In this document: positions 27,196 to 36,538 of the stretch, piece by piece
Layout of the letters: each line of letters opens with the position of its first letter
Numbering within the stretch: the stretch's first letter is position 1
Assembly: GCF_001612615.1 (NCBI RefSeq)
Contig: NZ_BDAU01000028.1
Location: 1 to 64,000, forward strand
From: Nocardia amikacinitolerans NBRC 108937
GTDB lineage: Bacteria > Actinomycetota > Actinomycetes > Mycobacteriales > Mycobacteriaceae
DNA length: 64,000 nt
Direction of reading: 5' to 3'
Program-made: the position numbers and the translations under genes
Notes under the pieces: model-generated
Told to the model about the DNA's origin: nothing
The model's database searches: none
The model's input: only the letters and a program-made list of their open reading frames with translations

Positions 27196-27437
27196 CCCCA
27201 CCACCTCCTTTCTCGGCGCGGTGCGGCCTGGACCGATGCCACACCGCCCCTGGAGTAGGAGGTTGGGGACACCCTACTCAGTCCCTCTGACCAGTCCCTT
27301 TGCGTCACAGTGGGTTACACGCATAGGTATGCCGAGTTCGTAGGTTCCCCGGCGATCGACATCGGCTCGACACGACGGTCCTTGGTTGGTCCGGGCGGGC
27401 GGTGCGCGACGGAATCGGTCTTTGGCAGGATGGGGCG

Positions 27438-28586
27438 GTGCGTTCTGTGGTGCGGGTGGGGGCCGTTGTGGTCGCGATGATCGCCCTGAGTTCTTGTTAT
27501 CCCGAGGATGTTCCGACTTCGGCACCGACGACGAGCACGTCGGCGCAGACGAGTTCGGCGGCGCCGACGAGTACCCTCTCGCCGGATCAGCGGCATCGGC
27601 AGGGTGCGTTGGCGGAGGGGGCGCGGATGGCGGAAGTGCTTGCGGTGCCGACGGATATCGACCCGGATGTCACGGTGTACGGGCGGGCGGGGGTGTTGAC
27701 TCCGGCGCTGCTGCTGGTGATGGCGGGGCACAACGACGCGATCAAGGAAGCGGCCGAGCGCAACGGGCTGCTGACCGGTTTCATCACGCACCGCACGAAC
27801 GACGACCGGGAACGGCGAAAAGACCTGACACACGGCGTGATGCGTTTCCCGGACGATGCGACGGCACGGCAGGCGGCCGCCGACCTCGCGGATGCCGCAG
27901 TGCACTCGCGGGGAATGCTCGAGTCGGTGGCACGCACGCCCGCACCACTTCCCGGCGCCCCGGAATCGAGGTTCAGCCACAAGGAAGAACGGGGACGCTC
28001 GGAGGGAATGGCCTTCACTCCCTTTCGCGAGTACGTGATCTATACGTCGGTGCGGGCCGGGACACTCGACGAGGTGCGGCAAACCACGTTGCGCGCCATC
28101 GAATTGCAGGGCCCGCTGCTCGACGGCTTCATCCCGACGCGACTGGTCGACTACCCCGACCTCCCCTACGACCCGGACGGCGTCTTCGCCCTCACCATCG
28201 GCGACGGCGACGCGCAACAGGGCGCGTATCGGCAGCGTGGCGCGGTGCTCTTCGCGCAGGACCAACCGCGCGCGGCGTCCCTGTTCCGCCAAGTCGGCGT
28301 GAACGCCATGGCCAACAAGGGCACCACGGTCTACCGCACCGACGAACCCTCGGCAGCACAACGCCTGAGCACAGGGCTGGTCGAGATGCAGCGGGAGCAT
28401 CAGCCCGCGCCGACCGCACCCGGCGTTCCGTCCTCGTCCTGCGTTTCGGATCCGAAAGGCGGCGTGAATTCGTGGTTCTGCGTGGTCGCCGCGGGCCGGT
28501 ACGTCGGCGAGATCTGGGCGAAGACTCAGGACGACGCCCACCGCCTGCTCGAAGAGCAGTACCGGGTGCTGCGCGACGCGAAGTAG
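27438..28586 (+). CDS. Secreted lipoprotein of unknown function (possibly DUF7373-like)
   Basis: The GTG at 27438 has AGGA upstream and gives a type II signal peptide, VRSVVRVGAVVVAMIALSSC, with lipobox LSSC; Cys20 would be lipidated. A Ser/Thr-rich linker (PTSAPTTSTSAQTSSAAP) leads into a domain of about 330 residues with ALAEGARMAEVL, GVMRFPDDATARQAAADLA and a C-terminal Cys pair (SSSCVSDPKGGVNSWFCVVAAGRYVGE). Nocardiae have many such lipoproteins; I believe this is the group now called DUF7373, with moderate certainty. Role unknown. Confidence 0.82.
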   Translation: MRSVVRVGAVVVAMIALSSCYPEDVPTSAPTTSTSAQTSSAAPTSTLSPDQRHRQGALAEGARMAEVLAVPTDIDPDVTVYGRAGVLTPALLLVMAGHNDAIKEAAERNGLLTGFITHRTNDDRERRKDLTHGVMRFPDDATARQAAADLADAAVHSRGMLESVARTPAPLPGAPESRFSHKEERGRSEGMAFTPFREYVIYTSVRAGTLDEVRQTTLRAIELQGPLLDGFIPTRLVDYPDLPYDPDGVFALTIGDGDAQQGAYRQRGAVLFAQDQPRAASLFRQVGVNAMANKGTTVYRTDEPSAAQRLSTGLVEMQREHQPAPTAPGVPSSSCVSDPKGGVNSWFCVVAAGRYVGEIWAKTQDDAHRLLEEQYRVLRDAK

Positions 28587-28799
28587 ATCGGGCACGCGAA
28601 GCGGCTCCGACGTGGTCGCCACTGCCACAGCCGAAATCCGCGTCCGCCGTTCTTGTCTCACCTGTGCAGTAGCGTCCCGGACGAAACGATCGTTCGCCTG
28701 GACGGTGTGTGGCGCGCGCAGCTGACGAGCCGCCGATCCGCCTCGGAGCACGACCGTCTTTCTCACCGGCACAGCGCATTTCGACACCAGAGAGAGCCC

Positions 28800-31700
28800 A
28801 TGGACCTGCACCCGTCCGCCAGCCGCTACTTCGGCGTACCCGTACCCGCTCGCGTGGCCGACGCCGTCGACGGGCGATTGCTCGAATATTGGGCGGGCGA
28901 TCGCGGCCCGCTCGTGGACGCCCACTTGGCGATCAACTACCCGTACTTCGGAGCGATCGACAAATCGCTGAGCGGCTTCGTCGTCCTCGACGACGAGGGT
29001 GACAACTACACGCTGCTGGATGTGCGGGGCGGCGGCGCGGTGTGGTGGCAGGATCACGAAACCCGGGAACTGGCACTGTGGTTCGACTCTTTCGACGATT
29101 GGCTGGCCTACCGAGACGAGCTCGCGCGGGCCGACGCGAACGACGAGGACGAGCGGTCGGAGTCCGATATTCGCGACTCCTTCCGTCCGCCGTCGCCCAC
29201 CGCGTACTCCGGCCCCACGCCGACGAGCGCCGAACTCGCGGAGCGCTACCAGTGGCTGGTGTGGCTACTGGCGCAACCGTTGCTGCGCGATGGAAAGCCC
29301 ACGCAGTCCGCCGAAAGTCTGGCCTCCAGCGCCGCAGGGCACTTCACGCACCTGTGGAGCGTCACCGACGTCCGGAAGGTGCTCGAGGCCGAATTGCCGC
29401 TGCTGCACGGGGATCCGCATCTGGCTATCTATTGGCTGCTGCACACCGCCCTGCTCACGCAGGACGACGACCGCGCCCGCGTACTCGCCGAGATCGAGCG
29501 TGCTCCGGAGCGTCCCGACCTGCTGAACGCCTTCACCGAGGTCTTCGGCACGCTGGCGATCGACGGCGACGTGGCGTCCGTGCGGGAGTTCCGCGTCCGC
29601 CGTTCGCTGCTCCAGCAGTACGTCGCTGCCGATGACGAGGCGCGAACGCGGGCCGCGCTCACGGCCATGGAGATGGCGCCGGAGCACCTGCCGCTGGCTC
29701 GGGCGAGCTGGATAAAGCACGGCTTGGACGACGGAACGCTCACCGCCGAACTCGTGAGCGCCGCACTGGATCGCATGCCCGTCACCACGGGGACAACACT
29801 GCTGCGCGCCGAAGTGGATCGGCGAGCGGGACGTGAGCACAGCCCGTCCGCGGACGCCCTCGTGCGTTCGCTGCCCGCATCCACCTGCACCTGGTCGCTC
29901 CGCGTGTGGGCGCTGTCCGTGGTGACGCCGCTGGTGCGCGACGGCGCGGCCCTCGCCGCGGCGGCCGGAGACCTCCTCGGCAAAGACCCGTACAGCAGGC
30001 CGTGCCTGATCGCACTGCGGCGGGCCCACGAACTGTGCGAGACCGAACCGGTGCTGACCAGCGCCGAGCTCCAGCTGCGCTGGGCCGACGCGCAGATATC
30101 GTCTTCCTACCTGGAGCGGCTCGGCACAGGCGACCATGCCACCGTCGTGGCGGAGATCGACGCCGCAGGACTGAGCGAGCTTGTCGCACAACGCGTTCTG
30201 CTGCGCGCGGATATCGATGAATCGTCCGCCGAAGTCATCGAATGGGCGCTGAACGCCATCCTCGGCAGCGCGCACCCCGATCGAGCCACGCTGGCCGCCA
30301 CCGGTATCGAGCACCTGCCCGCCGAGGTGCGCACCCGCGTGGTGCAGGGGCTGCGGGTGGACGCACCGGACAGCGCCGTCGTTCCGGTGCTGATCCGGCT
30401 GCTCGAGCACACACCGGAGCCGGATGCCTCCGACATCGTCGCCGAGATGAACAACGACGAACTGAAGAAGGCCGTCTGCCTCGCACTGGCCCCGATGGCA
30501 CACCACCCGCCGGTGTTCGACGAACTGATGAGGCTGGCGGCCCTGCCGGCACCGGCCAGTACGGTCGAAGCACTGTGGGAGCAGCTGTTCCGGCCGAGCG
30601 CGGAGCAGTGTGTGCTGCCACGGACGTCGGCCGAGCAAGCCGTGCGGGCCGCCGCCGCCATGATCGACACCATCCTGGCCCATCCCGGAATTGGCGCTCG
30701 CAATACCGCGGGTCACCAGCTGTACCGCTTCCGGCACCCCGGTGCGCAGGACTTTCTCATCGCGGCGCTCGACGACTACGGCCGTCGCTACGCCGATTCC
30801 GACCCGGCACACAGCGCGGTCCTCAGCCACGGGCAGACGGTGGACGATCAGCTCGAGACAGTGGTCGCCAACCTGTATTCGGCGGTACGGAACCTGAACA
30901 CCGGCACCGCGCGCACGGCGTTGATCGAGCGTCTGTTCACCGAACGACGCAGCGTCTGGCGCATGGGAAACGCACTCGCCGAGATCTTCTCGGCCGAGGT
31001 GCACCGGGATGTCCTGCGGCAGTTGCGCGATCGGCGCGACCATCGTGCCGCCGCGCACTACGCCAATGCCGTCACCGATCACGTGAAGCAGCGATGGCCC
31101 CTTGTCGAACTGCTGCGGGAGATCAGCGACTGGACCGCACCGCAGGACGAGACCGAACAGCGGGTGTTCAAGTACGCGCTGGTCGTCGGCATCCTTGCCG
31201 CGTTGGAAGCCGACGAGTACGACCTGGTCCGAAACGCCTACGCCAGCTGGGAATCCCTCGCGGTCGATGCCGTCGAGCCCGACAGCCTGTCTCGCGGACG
31301 GGAATGGTTCGATCCGCTCACCTCGGACGATATGCGCGCCCGACTCGCCGACGTGCTGTCCGGAGAGGCGGATTCGGCACGGCGCGCCCTCCTCGACGCG
31401 GGCGAGCGAGCACGGGCGGCGGGACGGCCGCTGGCTCGGATCGGTGACGACGAGCTCGGTACCTTGGCGGGCACCACCGTGCGACGACGCCTGCTCACCG
31501 ACCGAGGTACGGGCGAGGTGTGGTTCCTCGACTCGGACGGCGAAATCTACGCCTTCGACGGATTCGGCATCTCGGACGACCTGCCCTTCCAGGCGAGCAT
31601 GATCGGCTATCACGGGATGCGGGAGTTTCTCGGCGAGGTGCGCGAACAATCGGAGCGCGCGTTGCTGTGGACGGCTTCGGGCAACGAATTCGTCGAATTG

Positions 31701-32927
31701 GTGCGCTATCTGGACCGAGTCGTCTATCGGTGGGGTGTCAACAACGGCCGCTTCGACACGGTCGGTCTCACCTTTCCCGACCCGGCTACCGCCGAAAACG
31801 CCTGCACGCGAATGAAGGCCACCTGCGCGGCGGCGAAATACACCGAATCCGATCCGTGGTACCTGCCCGGCCGCGCGGCGCTCATGCGCACCTTCTACCG
31901 GCCCGACGCCAACAGCGAACGACTGATGGCCTTCGACCGGCCCCAGTTCGCGGTGGACGCGGAGCTCGCGGTGGCTCATGAACGCCGGGAGCTGGAGATG
32001 TACCGCGACGGTGCGGCGCTGTCGAAACTGGAGTGGGTGACCTGGAACGGCTATCGGGTACGCGAGGAACTGACCGTCGCCGAATGGGTTCGCGCTCGCA
32101 TCCGCGACGACACTCGCGATCCGGCCTGGCATGTCGCAGCCCTCGCCGAGTTCGCCGAATACTTTGTGGCGCAAGGGTTCACCGAGCATTCGCCCGGTCT
32201 GCACGGATTCAGTGCCGAAGTCGGCCCGCCCGCCTCTGCTGCGGACATCGACGCCCTCGAAGCCGAGCTCACGGCACCGCTGCCCGCCGTTCTGCGCACA
32301 CTGTGGCAGCACATCGGTCACGCCGAATGGCGAATCGGCGAGACCGGTCTGCGGCTCCTGCGCCCCACCGAGGTACGGCAGGAACGGGCCCGTATGCGCA
32401 AACTCGGGGCGAAGTACGCGGCCGCGCTCCACGGTGAGCAGCAACTCGAATGGGACCCTGTGCTGTCGACCATGAACGCGCTGGTTGTCAGTCTCGACGG
32501 CACCGTCGACACCGTGTTCTCCGATGTGTCACCGAGCTCCGACGACCGGGTCTTCATGTACCTGGATCAGCATCCGGCCGAGGCGTGGTGGGAGAGGTCG
32601 CTGTCGTGGATTCTCGCGTCCTCGTTCCTGAGCCGATTCGCCTTCCACCTCGAAATGGCAGCGCCCGAAACCATGATGCTCTTCGGCGGCCAGCGACGCG
32701 GCCCCGGACTCACCCGCCGGTACTTCGAGTCCACCGGGCCGAGCGGTACCAGGTTCTGGGAGATCGTCACCGATCCCGGCCTCGATACCGTCGCCACCCG
32801 GCACGGCAGAGAAGGCGGCGTGGGCACTCGCAACACCAAACGCTACGGCGACCCGGCCAAGGCCGCCGCCAAGGCCGCGAAACTGATTGCCGCCAAACAG
32901 AAGAGCGGGTATCAGGAGGTCGACTGA
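28800..32927 (+). CDS. Giant SUKH / helical-repeat / WGR-domain protein
   Basis: A 1,375-residue cytoplasmic protein starting MDLHPSASRYFGVPV with GAGAGAG upstream. Residues about 8-110 resemble a SUKH (SMI1/KNR4) domain (YTLLDVRGGGAVWWQDHETR, then FDSFDDWLAYRDELA). Residues about 150-1000 are mainly amphipathic helices, HEAT-like in character. Residues about 1130-1270 look like a second SUKH-type region (ADIDALEAELTAPLPAVLRTLW). The C-terminus (1305-1375) is a WGR domain: RYFESTGPSGTRFWEIV, TRHGREGGVGTRN, KAAKLIAAKQKSGYQEV. WGR domains bind nucleic acid in PARPs and occur in bacterial MolR-like proteins; SUKH domains are often immunity proteins. The function is unknown. No operon partner is obvious; the lipoprotein ends 213 bp upstream and the phosphoesterase starts 105 bp downstream. 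Confidence 0.8.
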   Translation: MDLHPSASRYFGVPVPARVADAVDGRLLEYWAGDRGPLVDAHLAINYPYFGAIDKSLSGFVVLDDEGDNYTLLDVRGGGAVWWQDHETRELALWFDSFDDWLAYRDELARADANDEDERSESDIRDSFRPPSPTAYSGPTPTSAELAERYQWLVWLLAQPLLRDGKPTQSAESLASSAAGHFTHLWSVTDVRKVLEAELPLLHGDPHLAIYWLLHTALLTQDDDRARVLAEIERAPERPDLLNAFTEVFGTLAIDGDVASVREFRVRRSLLQQYVAADDEARTRAALTAMEMAPEHLPLARASWIKHGLDDGTLTAELVSAALDRMPVTTGTTLLRAEVDRRAGREHSPSADALVRSLPASTCTWSLRVWALSVVTPLVRDGAALAAAAGDLLGKDPYSRPCLIALRRAHELCETEPVLTSAELQLRWADAQISSSYLERLGTGDHATVVAEIDAAGLSELVAQRVLLRADIDESSAEVIEWALNAILGSAHPDRATLAATGIEHLPAEVRTRVVQGLRVDAPDSAVVPVLIRLLEHTPEPDASDIVAEMNNDELKKAVCLALAPMAHHPPVFDELMRLAALPAPASTVEALWEQLFRPSAEQCVLPRTSAEQAVRAAAAMIDTILAHPGIGARNTAGHQLYRFRHPGAQDFLIAALDDYGRRYADSDPAHSAVLSHGQTVDDQLETVVANLYSAVRNLNTGTARTALIERLFTERRSVWRMGNALAEIFSAEVHRDVLRQLRDRRDHRAAAHYANAVTDHVKQRWPLVELLREISDWTAPQDETEQRVFKYALVVGILAALEADEYDLVRNAYASWESLAVDAVEPDSLSRGREWFDPLTSDDMRARLADVLSGEADSARRALLDAGERARAAGRPLARIGDDELGTLAGTTVRRRLLTDRGTGEVWFLDSDGEIYAFDGFGISDDLPFQASMIGYHGMREFLGEVREQSERALLWTASGNEFVELVRYLDRVVYRWGVNNGRFDTVGLTFPDPATAENACTRMKATCAAAKYTESDPWYLPGRAALMRTFYRPDANSERLMAFDRPQFAVDAELAVAHERRELEMYRDGAALSKLEWVTWNGYRVREELTVAEWVRARIRDDTRDPAWHVAALAEFAEYFVAQGFTEHSPGLHGFSAEVGPPASAADIDALEAELTAPLPAVLRTLWQHIGHAEWRIGETGLRLLRPTEVRQERARMRKLGAKYAAALHGEQQLEWDPVLSTMNALVVSLDGTVDTVFSDVSPSSDDRVFMYLDQHPAEAWWERSLSWILASSFLSRFAFHLEMAAPETMMLFGGQRRGPGLTRRYFESTGPSGTRFWEIVTDPGLDTVATRHGREGGVGTRNTKRYGDPAKAAAKAAKLIAAKQKSGYQEVD

Positions 32928-33032
32928 CGCGCCGGAGCGGTCCTCGCACCTCGTTGTTCGGTGTTCGTCGCGGCGGCCGGTACGACCTCGAGCGGGTCGG
33001 GTCGCGGCGAGGATCGGCGTACTCTCGCGTTC

Positions 33033-34424
33033 ATGAGCTGCTGCGGACCGTCGCGACGGACACTGCTCGGTGCGATCGCCTCCGCGGCACTGCTTTCCGC
33101 CCTGCCTGCGAGTCGTGCGCGGGCGCAGGCGGCGTCGGTGGTGGCGACGGATTTGGAAGTGGTCACGGTCACCGACAGTTCGGTGGTGCTCACCTGGACG
33201 ACCGTAGCGGCGGATGGGGCGGGCCGCTTGGTTCCTGTTCCGTCCGACGCCGAAGTACGGTTGGGCGCAGCTGATTCCACGAGAGCACCAGTGCCCGTCT
33301 TCGCCGATCCCGAGCGAACCCCGTTCCACTACGCGGAGATCGGCGGCTTGGAGCCGGGCCGACGCTACCGTTTCGAAGCCCGGTCGCAGGGTGCGCGGGC
33401 GACGCCCGCTCTCTCGCTGACGACACTCGCGCACGGAACACCGGAAACTACCGGCGAATTCACCACTTTGGTGCCACCGCAGGGCCGCCTGTTGCGCACC
33501 ATCGCGCTGGCCAACGACGTGCACTACGGCGAGACGGTGAGCGGTCTGGTGGTCGGCGGGTTCCCGCCCGGCTTCCGCCAGCTCACCGGCCTGCCGCCCT
33601 ACCCGGAAGTCATGCTGGACGCGTTGCTCGACGACCTACGGGCCAGGGAAGTGGACCGGCTGGTCGTCGCGGGCGACCTGACCAGCGAGGCGACACCGGA
33701 CGAATCGCGGGCCGTCCGCGCCCGGCTGGACACCTGGGGCGCGCTCGGCGGCGACTACCTGGTGACACGCGGCAACCACGACCGCCCGCACGTCGGCTAC
33801 CAGGGCTGCACGCACCTTGGCGAACATCGCGACTGCTGGGGCGACAACTTCCTACCCCGGCAGCAGCTGGTCGAACACGAGGTCGGCGGCCTGCGCCTGC
33901 TCGGCGTGGACACCAGCGAACTCGACGGCTCGGGCGGCCGCATCGAACGACCGCAGTTCGATCGCCTCGCCGAGGTGCTGCGCGCCGATCCAGACCGCCC
34001 GACCCTGGTCTTCGGCCACCACCCGGTGACCCGCGAGTCCGGGCTGACCAACACCGCGGGCCCCGGATTCGTCCTCAACGGTCCGGACAGCGCCGAGCTA
34101 CAGCGCCTATACGAGCGCGCGCCCGGAGTCTTCCTGCACCACAGCGGCCACACCCATCGCAACCGGCGGACCCGTCCAGACGCCGACATCGCGGTGGAAT
34201 TCCTCGAGGTGGCGGCGGTGAAGGAGTATCCGGGCGGCTACAGCCTGCTCCGCGTGTACGAGGGCGGATACATGGTGAACTTCTACAAGACGCGCACCGA
34301 GGGCGCCCGGCGCTGGAGCAGCACGACCCGCGGTGAATACTTCGGCCTATTGCCCGACTACACCTTCGGTTCCTTTGCCGATCGCAATCACGTTGTCGCG
34401 CGGGATTTTTCCGGGCTCTCCTGA
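33033..34424 (+). CDS. Tat-exported calcineurin-like metallophosphoesterase
   Basis: N-terminal twin-arginine signal (PSRRTLLGAIASAALLSALP) with an ARA cleavage site near residue 31. A fibronectin-III-like domain (about 35-135) is followed by the metallophosphoesterase domain with all five metal motifs: ANDVHYGE, VAGDLTSEA, TRGNHDRPH, FGHHPV and HSGHTH. It is probably a dimetal phosphoesterase acting outside the membrane; the substrate is unknown. The ATG at 33033 is chosen because it gives a proper Tat signal, although no strong ribosome site is nearby. 463 residues. Confidence 0.88.
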   Translation: MSCCGPSRRTLLGAIASAALLSALPASRARAQAASVVATDLEVVTVTDSSVVLTWTTVAADGAGRLVPVPSDAEVRLGAADSTRAPVPVFADPERTPFHYAEIGGLEPGRRYRFEARSQGARATPALSLTTLAHGTPETTGEFTTLVPPQGRLLRTIALANDVHYGETVSGLVVGGFPPGFRQLTGLPPYPEVMLDALLDDLRAREVDRLVVAGDLTSEATPDESRAVRARLDTWGALGGDYLVTRGNHDRPHVGYQGCTHLGEHRDCWGDNFLPRQQLVEHEVGGLRLLGVDTSELDGSGGRIERPQFDRLAEVLRADPDRPTLVFGHHPVTRESGLTNTAGPGFVLNGPDSAELQRLYERAPGVFLHHSGHTHRNRRTRPDADIAVEFLEVAAVKEYPGGYSLLRVYEGGYMVNFYKTRTEGARRWSSTTRGEYFGLLPDYTFGSFADRNHVVARDFSGLS

Positions 34425-34438
34425 AGCGGACGACGAAC

Positions 34439-34489
34439 GTCGACGCCCCCGGTCCGGCGGTGGCGTAACACCGAACCGGGGGCGTCGAC
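34439..34489. terminator. Bidirectional hairpin between phosphoesterase and tRNA-Cys
   Basis: GTCGACGCCCCCGGT (from 34439) pairs with ACCGGGGGCGTCGAC (to 34489), 15 bp, extended by three more pairs beyond one mismatch. It lies between convergent transcription units and can serve both. Confidence 0.8.
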
Positions 34490-34511
34490 GACCGGCGCAC
34501 CCTTTGCCTGG

Positions 34512-34583
34512 AGCGAGCGGCGGGAATCGAACCCGCGTAAACGGCTTTGCAGACCGTTGCCTCAACCTCTCAGCCACGCCCGC
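34512..34583 (-). tRNA. tRNA-Cys (anticodon GCA)
   Basis: On the minus strand the acceptor arms GCGGGCG and CGCTCGC pair with one G-U, the anticodon loop CTGCAAA gives GCA, and the T arm is GCGGGTTCGATTCCCGC. The discriminator is T and a 3' CCA (34509-34511) appears to be genomically encoded. I take the 5' end at 34583. Confidence 0.9.
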
Positions 34584-34728
34584 CTCGCCTTAGAGAATGC
34601 CGGGCCGGACAGCGCGCGACCAGACTTCGGCTCGAGCTGATCCGAAAGCGGGCCCGAGCCCGACGCGGGTGATAGCGCCGTCGGCGCACGACGCGGAAAC
34701 GGCCGCTCGGCATGGAATGATCGGGGAC

Positions 34729-35277
34729 ATGTCTCGGCCACGCCCGCTCCCAGTCGACCCGATCGAGGAGGCCCACCGCCAGTGGGTCGGCCACGGCTGG
34801 GGCGATGTCGCCGACGGCATGGCGGCGGTGACGTCGCTGGTCCGCGCCCAGCAAATCGTGATGGCGCGGGTGGACGAAGCACTGAAACCGACCGGTCTGA
34901 CCTTCTCTCGGTACGAACTGCTGATGCTGCTCAGCTTCAGCAAGACCGGCGCGCTGCCGATGGCGAAGGCCAGCGCGCGCCTGCAAGTGCACCCGACCAG
35001 CGTCACCAACACCGTCGATCGCCTGGAGGCGGCACGGCTCGTGGAACGGGTTCCGCACCCGAGCGACCGCCGCGCCACCCTGATCGAGATCACCGACGCC
35101 GGAAGGGAATTGGTCGCCGAGGCGACCAAGGAACTGAACGCGAAGGTGTTCGCCCAGCCCGGTCTGCCCCCGCAGCGACTGCACACGCTGTTGCAGCTGC
35201 TCGCGGAATTCCGGCACGCCGCGGGCGACTTCGACACCGGGGACGCGCCCGCGCGCTGGAATACCCGCGATCGCTGA
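34729..35277 (+). CDS. MarR-family transcriptional regulator
   Basis: A 182-residue winged-helix regulator. The recognition helix and wing are in LPMAKASARLQVHPTSVTNTVDRLE and ARLVERVPHPSDRRATLIEITDAG, classic MarR. The start ATG (MSRPRPLPVDP) has GGGGA upstream; an in-frame ATG at 34717 is the alternative. It is encoded just after the divergent tRNA-Cys with no clear target gene nearby, so its ligand and regulon cannot be told. Confidence 0.9.
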   Translation: MSRPRPLPVDPIEEAHRQWVGHGWGDVADGMAAVTSLVRAQQIVMARVDEALKPTGLTFSRYELLMLLSFSKTGALPMAKASARLQVHPTSVTNTVDRLEAARLVERVPHPSDRRATLIEITDAGRELVAEATKELNAKVFAQPGLPPQRLHTLLQLLAEFRHAAGDFDTGDAPARWNTRDR

Positions 35278-35406
35278 ACTTCGGTCCGTACCTACCGGTC
35301 TCGTACACCGCCGAAACGACCGCCGCGTAACGTTCCGGCATCCAACTAGCGAATCAGCGGCGGTGTTGCCTTGGCAGCGGACGGGAAAGGGTCCACCATG
35401 TAATCC

Positions 35407-36465
35407 ATGGTGCTGGTCTTGGGGGTATCGGCGGGCGCTGGTGGCGCGCGCGCGATGTCGACACATTCCGACCAACCGCATCTGCCTCCGATCGACCGCT
35501 GCCACGTACCGCGGCGCGCGGGCGCAGGCGTCGAGGAGGCCGTGTTCGAGGCGATCCGCCAAATGCGCCGTTCAGCCCAGCTGCGGGACGAGCTGATCAC
35601 CGCGACCGCGGTCACCTGCCGCTGCCCGCTGCACGCCGACGCCATCCGTTCCGCGGCGGGCAGCAGCCGGCTCACCATCGTCGACGAGCCGCTCGCCCAG
35701 CTGCGGTACCTGCGCTTCACCGGAAGGCTGCCGGAGTCGGGCACGGTGATCCTCTACGACCTCGGCAGCTCCGGGCTGACGGTCACGCACGCCGACTGCC
35801 GCACCGACACCATCCTCTCCAGCAAACGCAGCACGGTGCTCGGCGGCGACGGCTACGACGCGCTGCTGCGCTGGCAACTGGCTCGCGGCGGCGTGCTCAC
35901 CGATCGGCTGACCAGCCGACGCCATCGGGAGGCGCTCAGCAGCACGCGGGTGGTCACCGCGACCGATGCCGGATCCGGCGGCCGCGCCGTGGTGACCCGC
36001 AGCGACCTGGCCGAACTGTGCGCGGCCAGCATCCATCACTCGGCGTCGTTCGTGCGCCAGCTCGTCGAGGAAAGCGGGGTGCGCCCCGAGGCGCTTGTGC
36101 TGCTCGGCGGCTGCACCCGCAGTCCGAGCGTGCGCGCCGAGCTGGCCGAACTCGTCGACCTGCCGGTGATCTACGACCCGGAACCGGAATACGTCTCGGC
36201 CCGCGGCGCCCTGCTGCTCGCCGCCGAACGCCCGTCCGGTGACGTGCGGATGGCTCGGCTGCGGGCGGGCGCGACGCTGTATCGGCCCGCCACCGCGGGC
36301 GTCGACCGCCGGAAGGTCATCGCGGCCGTGGCGGTCACCGCGGCGCTGGGAGCGACGATCGCCGGTCTGCTCGCGGTGGAACGGAATTCGGCGCGAGCGC
36401 CGCACGGCGGAACCGCGCCGACGCAGATCGAACTGCGCATGACCCCTGAGCTGCCTGGCAACTGA
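35407..36465 (+). CDS. Short Hsp70/actin-like protein with C-terminal membrane segment
   Basis: 352 residues that keep parts of an Hsp70 ATPase fold: LVLGVSAGAGGARA at the N-terminus in place of the phosphate-1 loop, LYDLGSSGLTVTHAD (phosphate-2-like), VLGGDGYDALL, and LVLLGGCTRSPSVRAEL (adenosine motif) followed by SARGALLLA. There is no substrate-binding domain; instead a transmembrane helix (about 305-325, KVIAAVAVTAALGATIAGLLA) ends in a short tail. Mycobacteria and nocardiae have similar membrane-tethered Hsp70-like proteins of unknown role. The altered first loop makes ATPase activity uncertain. The next gene, a membrane protein, starts 73 bp downstream on the same strand. Confidence 0.75.
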   Translation: MVLVLGVSAGAGGARAMSTHSDQPHLPPIDRCHVPRRAGAGVEEAVFEAIRQMRRSAQLRDELITATAVTCRCPLHADAIRSAAGSSRLTIVDEPLAQLRYLRFTGRLPESGTVILYDLGSSGLTVTHADCRTDTILSSKRSTVLGGDGYDALLRWQLARGGVLTDRLTSRRHREALSSTRVVTATDAGSGGRAVVTRSDLAELCAASIHHSASFVRQLVEESGVRPEALVLLGGCTRSPSVRAELAELVDLPVIYDPEPEYVSARGALLLAAERPSGDVRMARLRAGATLYRPATAGVDRRKVIAAVAVTAALGATIAGLLAVERNSARAPHGGTAPTQIELRMTPELPGN

Positions 36466-36538
36466 GTCCGGAGCCCGCCGCATCCCGTTGGCTACCATGG
36501 CGCGAGAACCACAAATGCACGACAACGGGGGTGTACCC

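Noticed and set aside
29265..32444. 1,059-codon minus-strand frame antisense to the WGR gene
   Set aside because: Low-complexity shadow. The plus-strand frame has recognisable WGR and SUKH-like sequence and a ribosome site.
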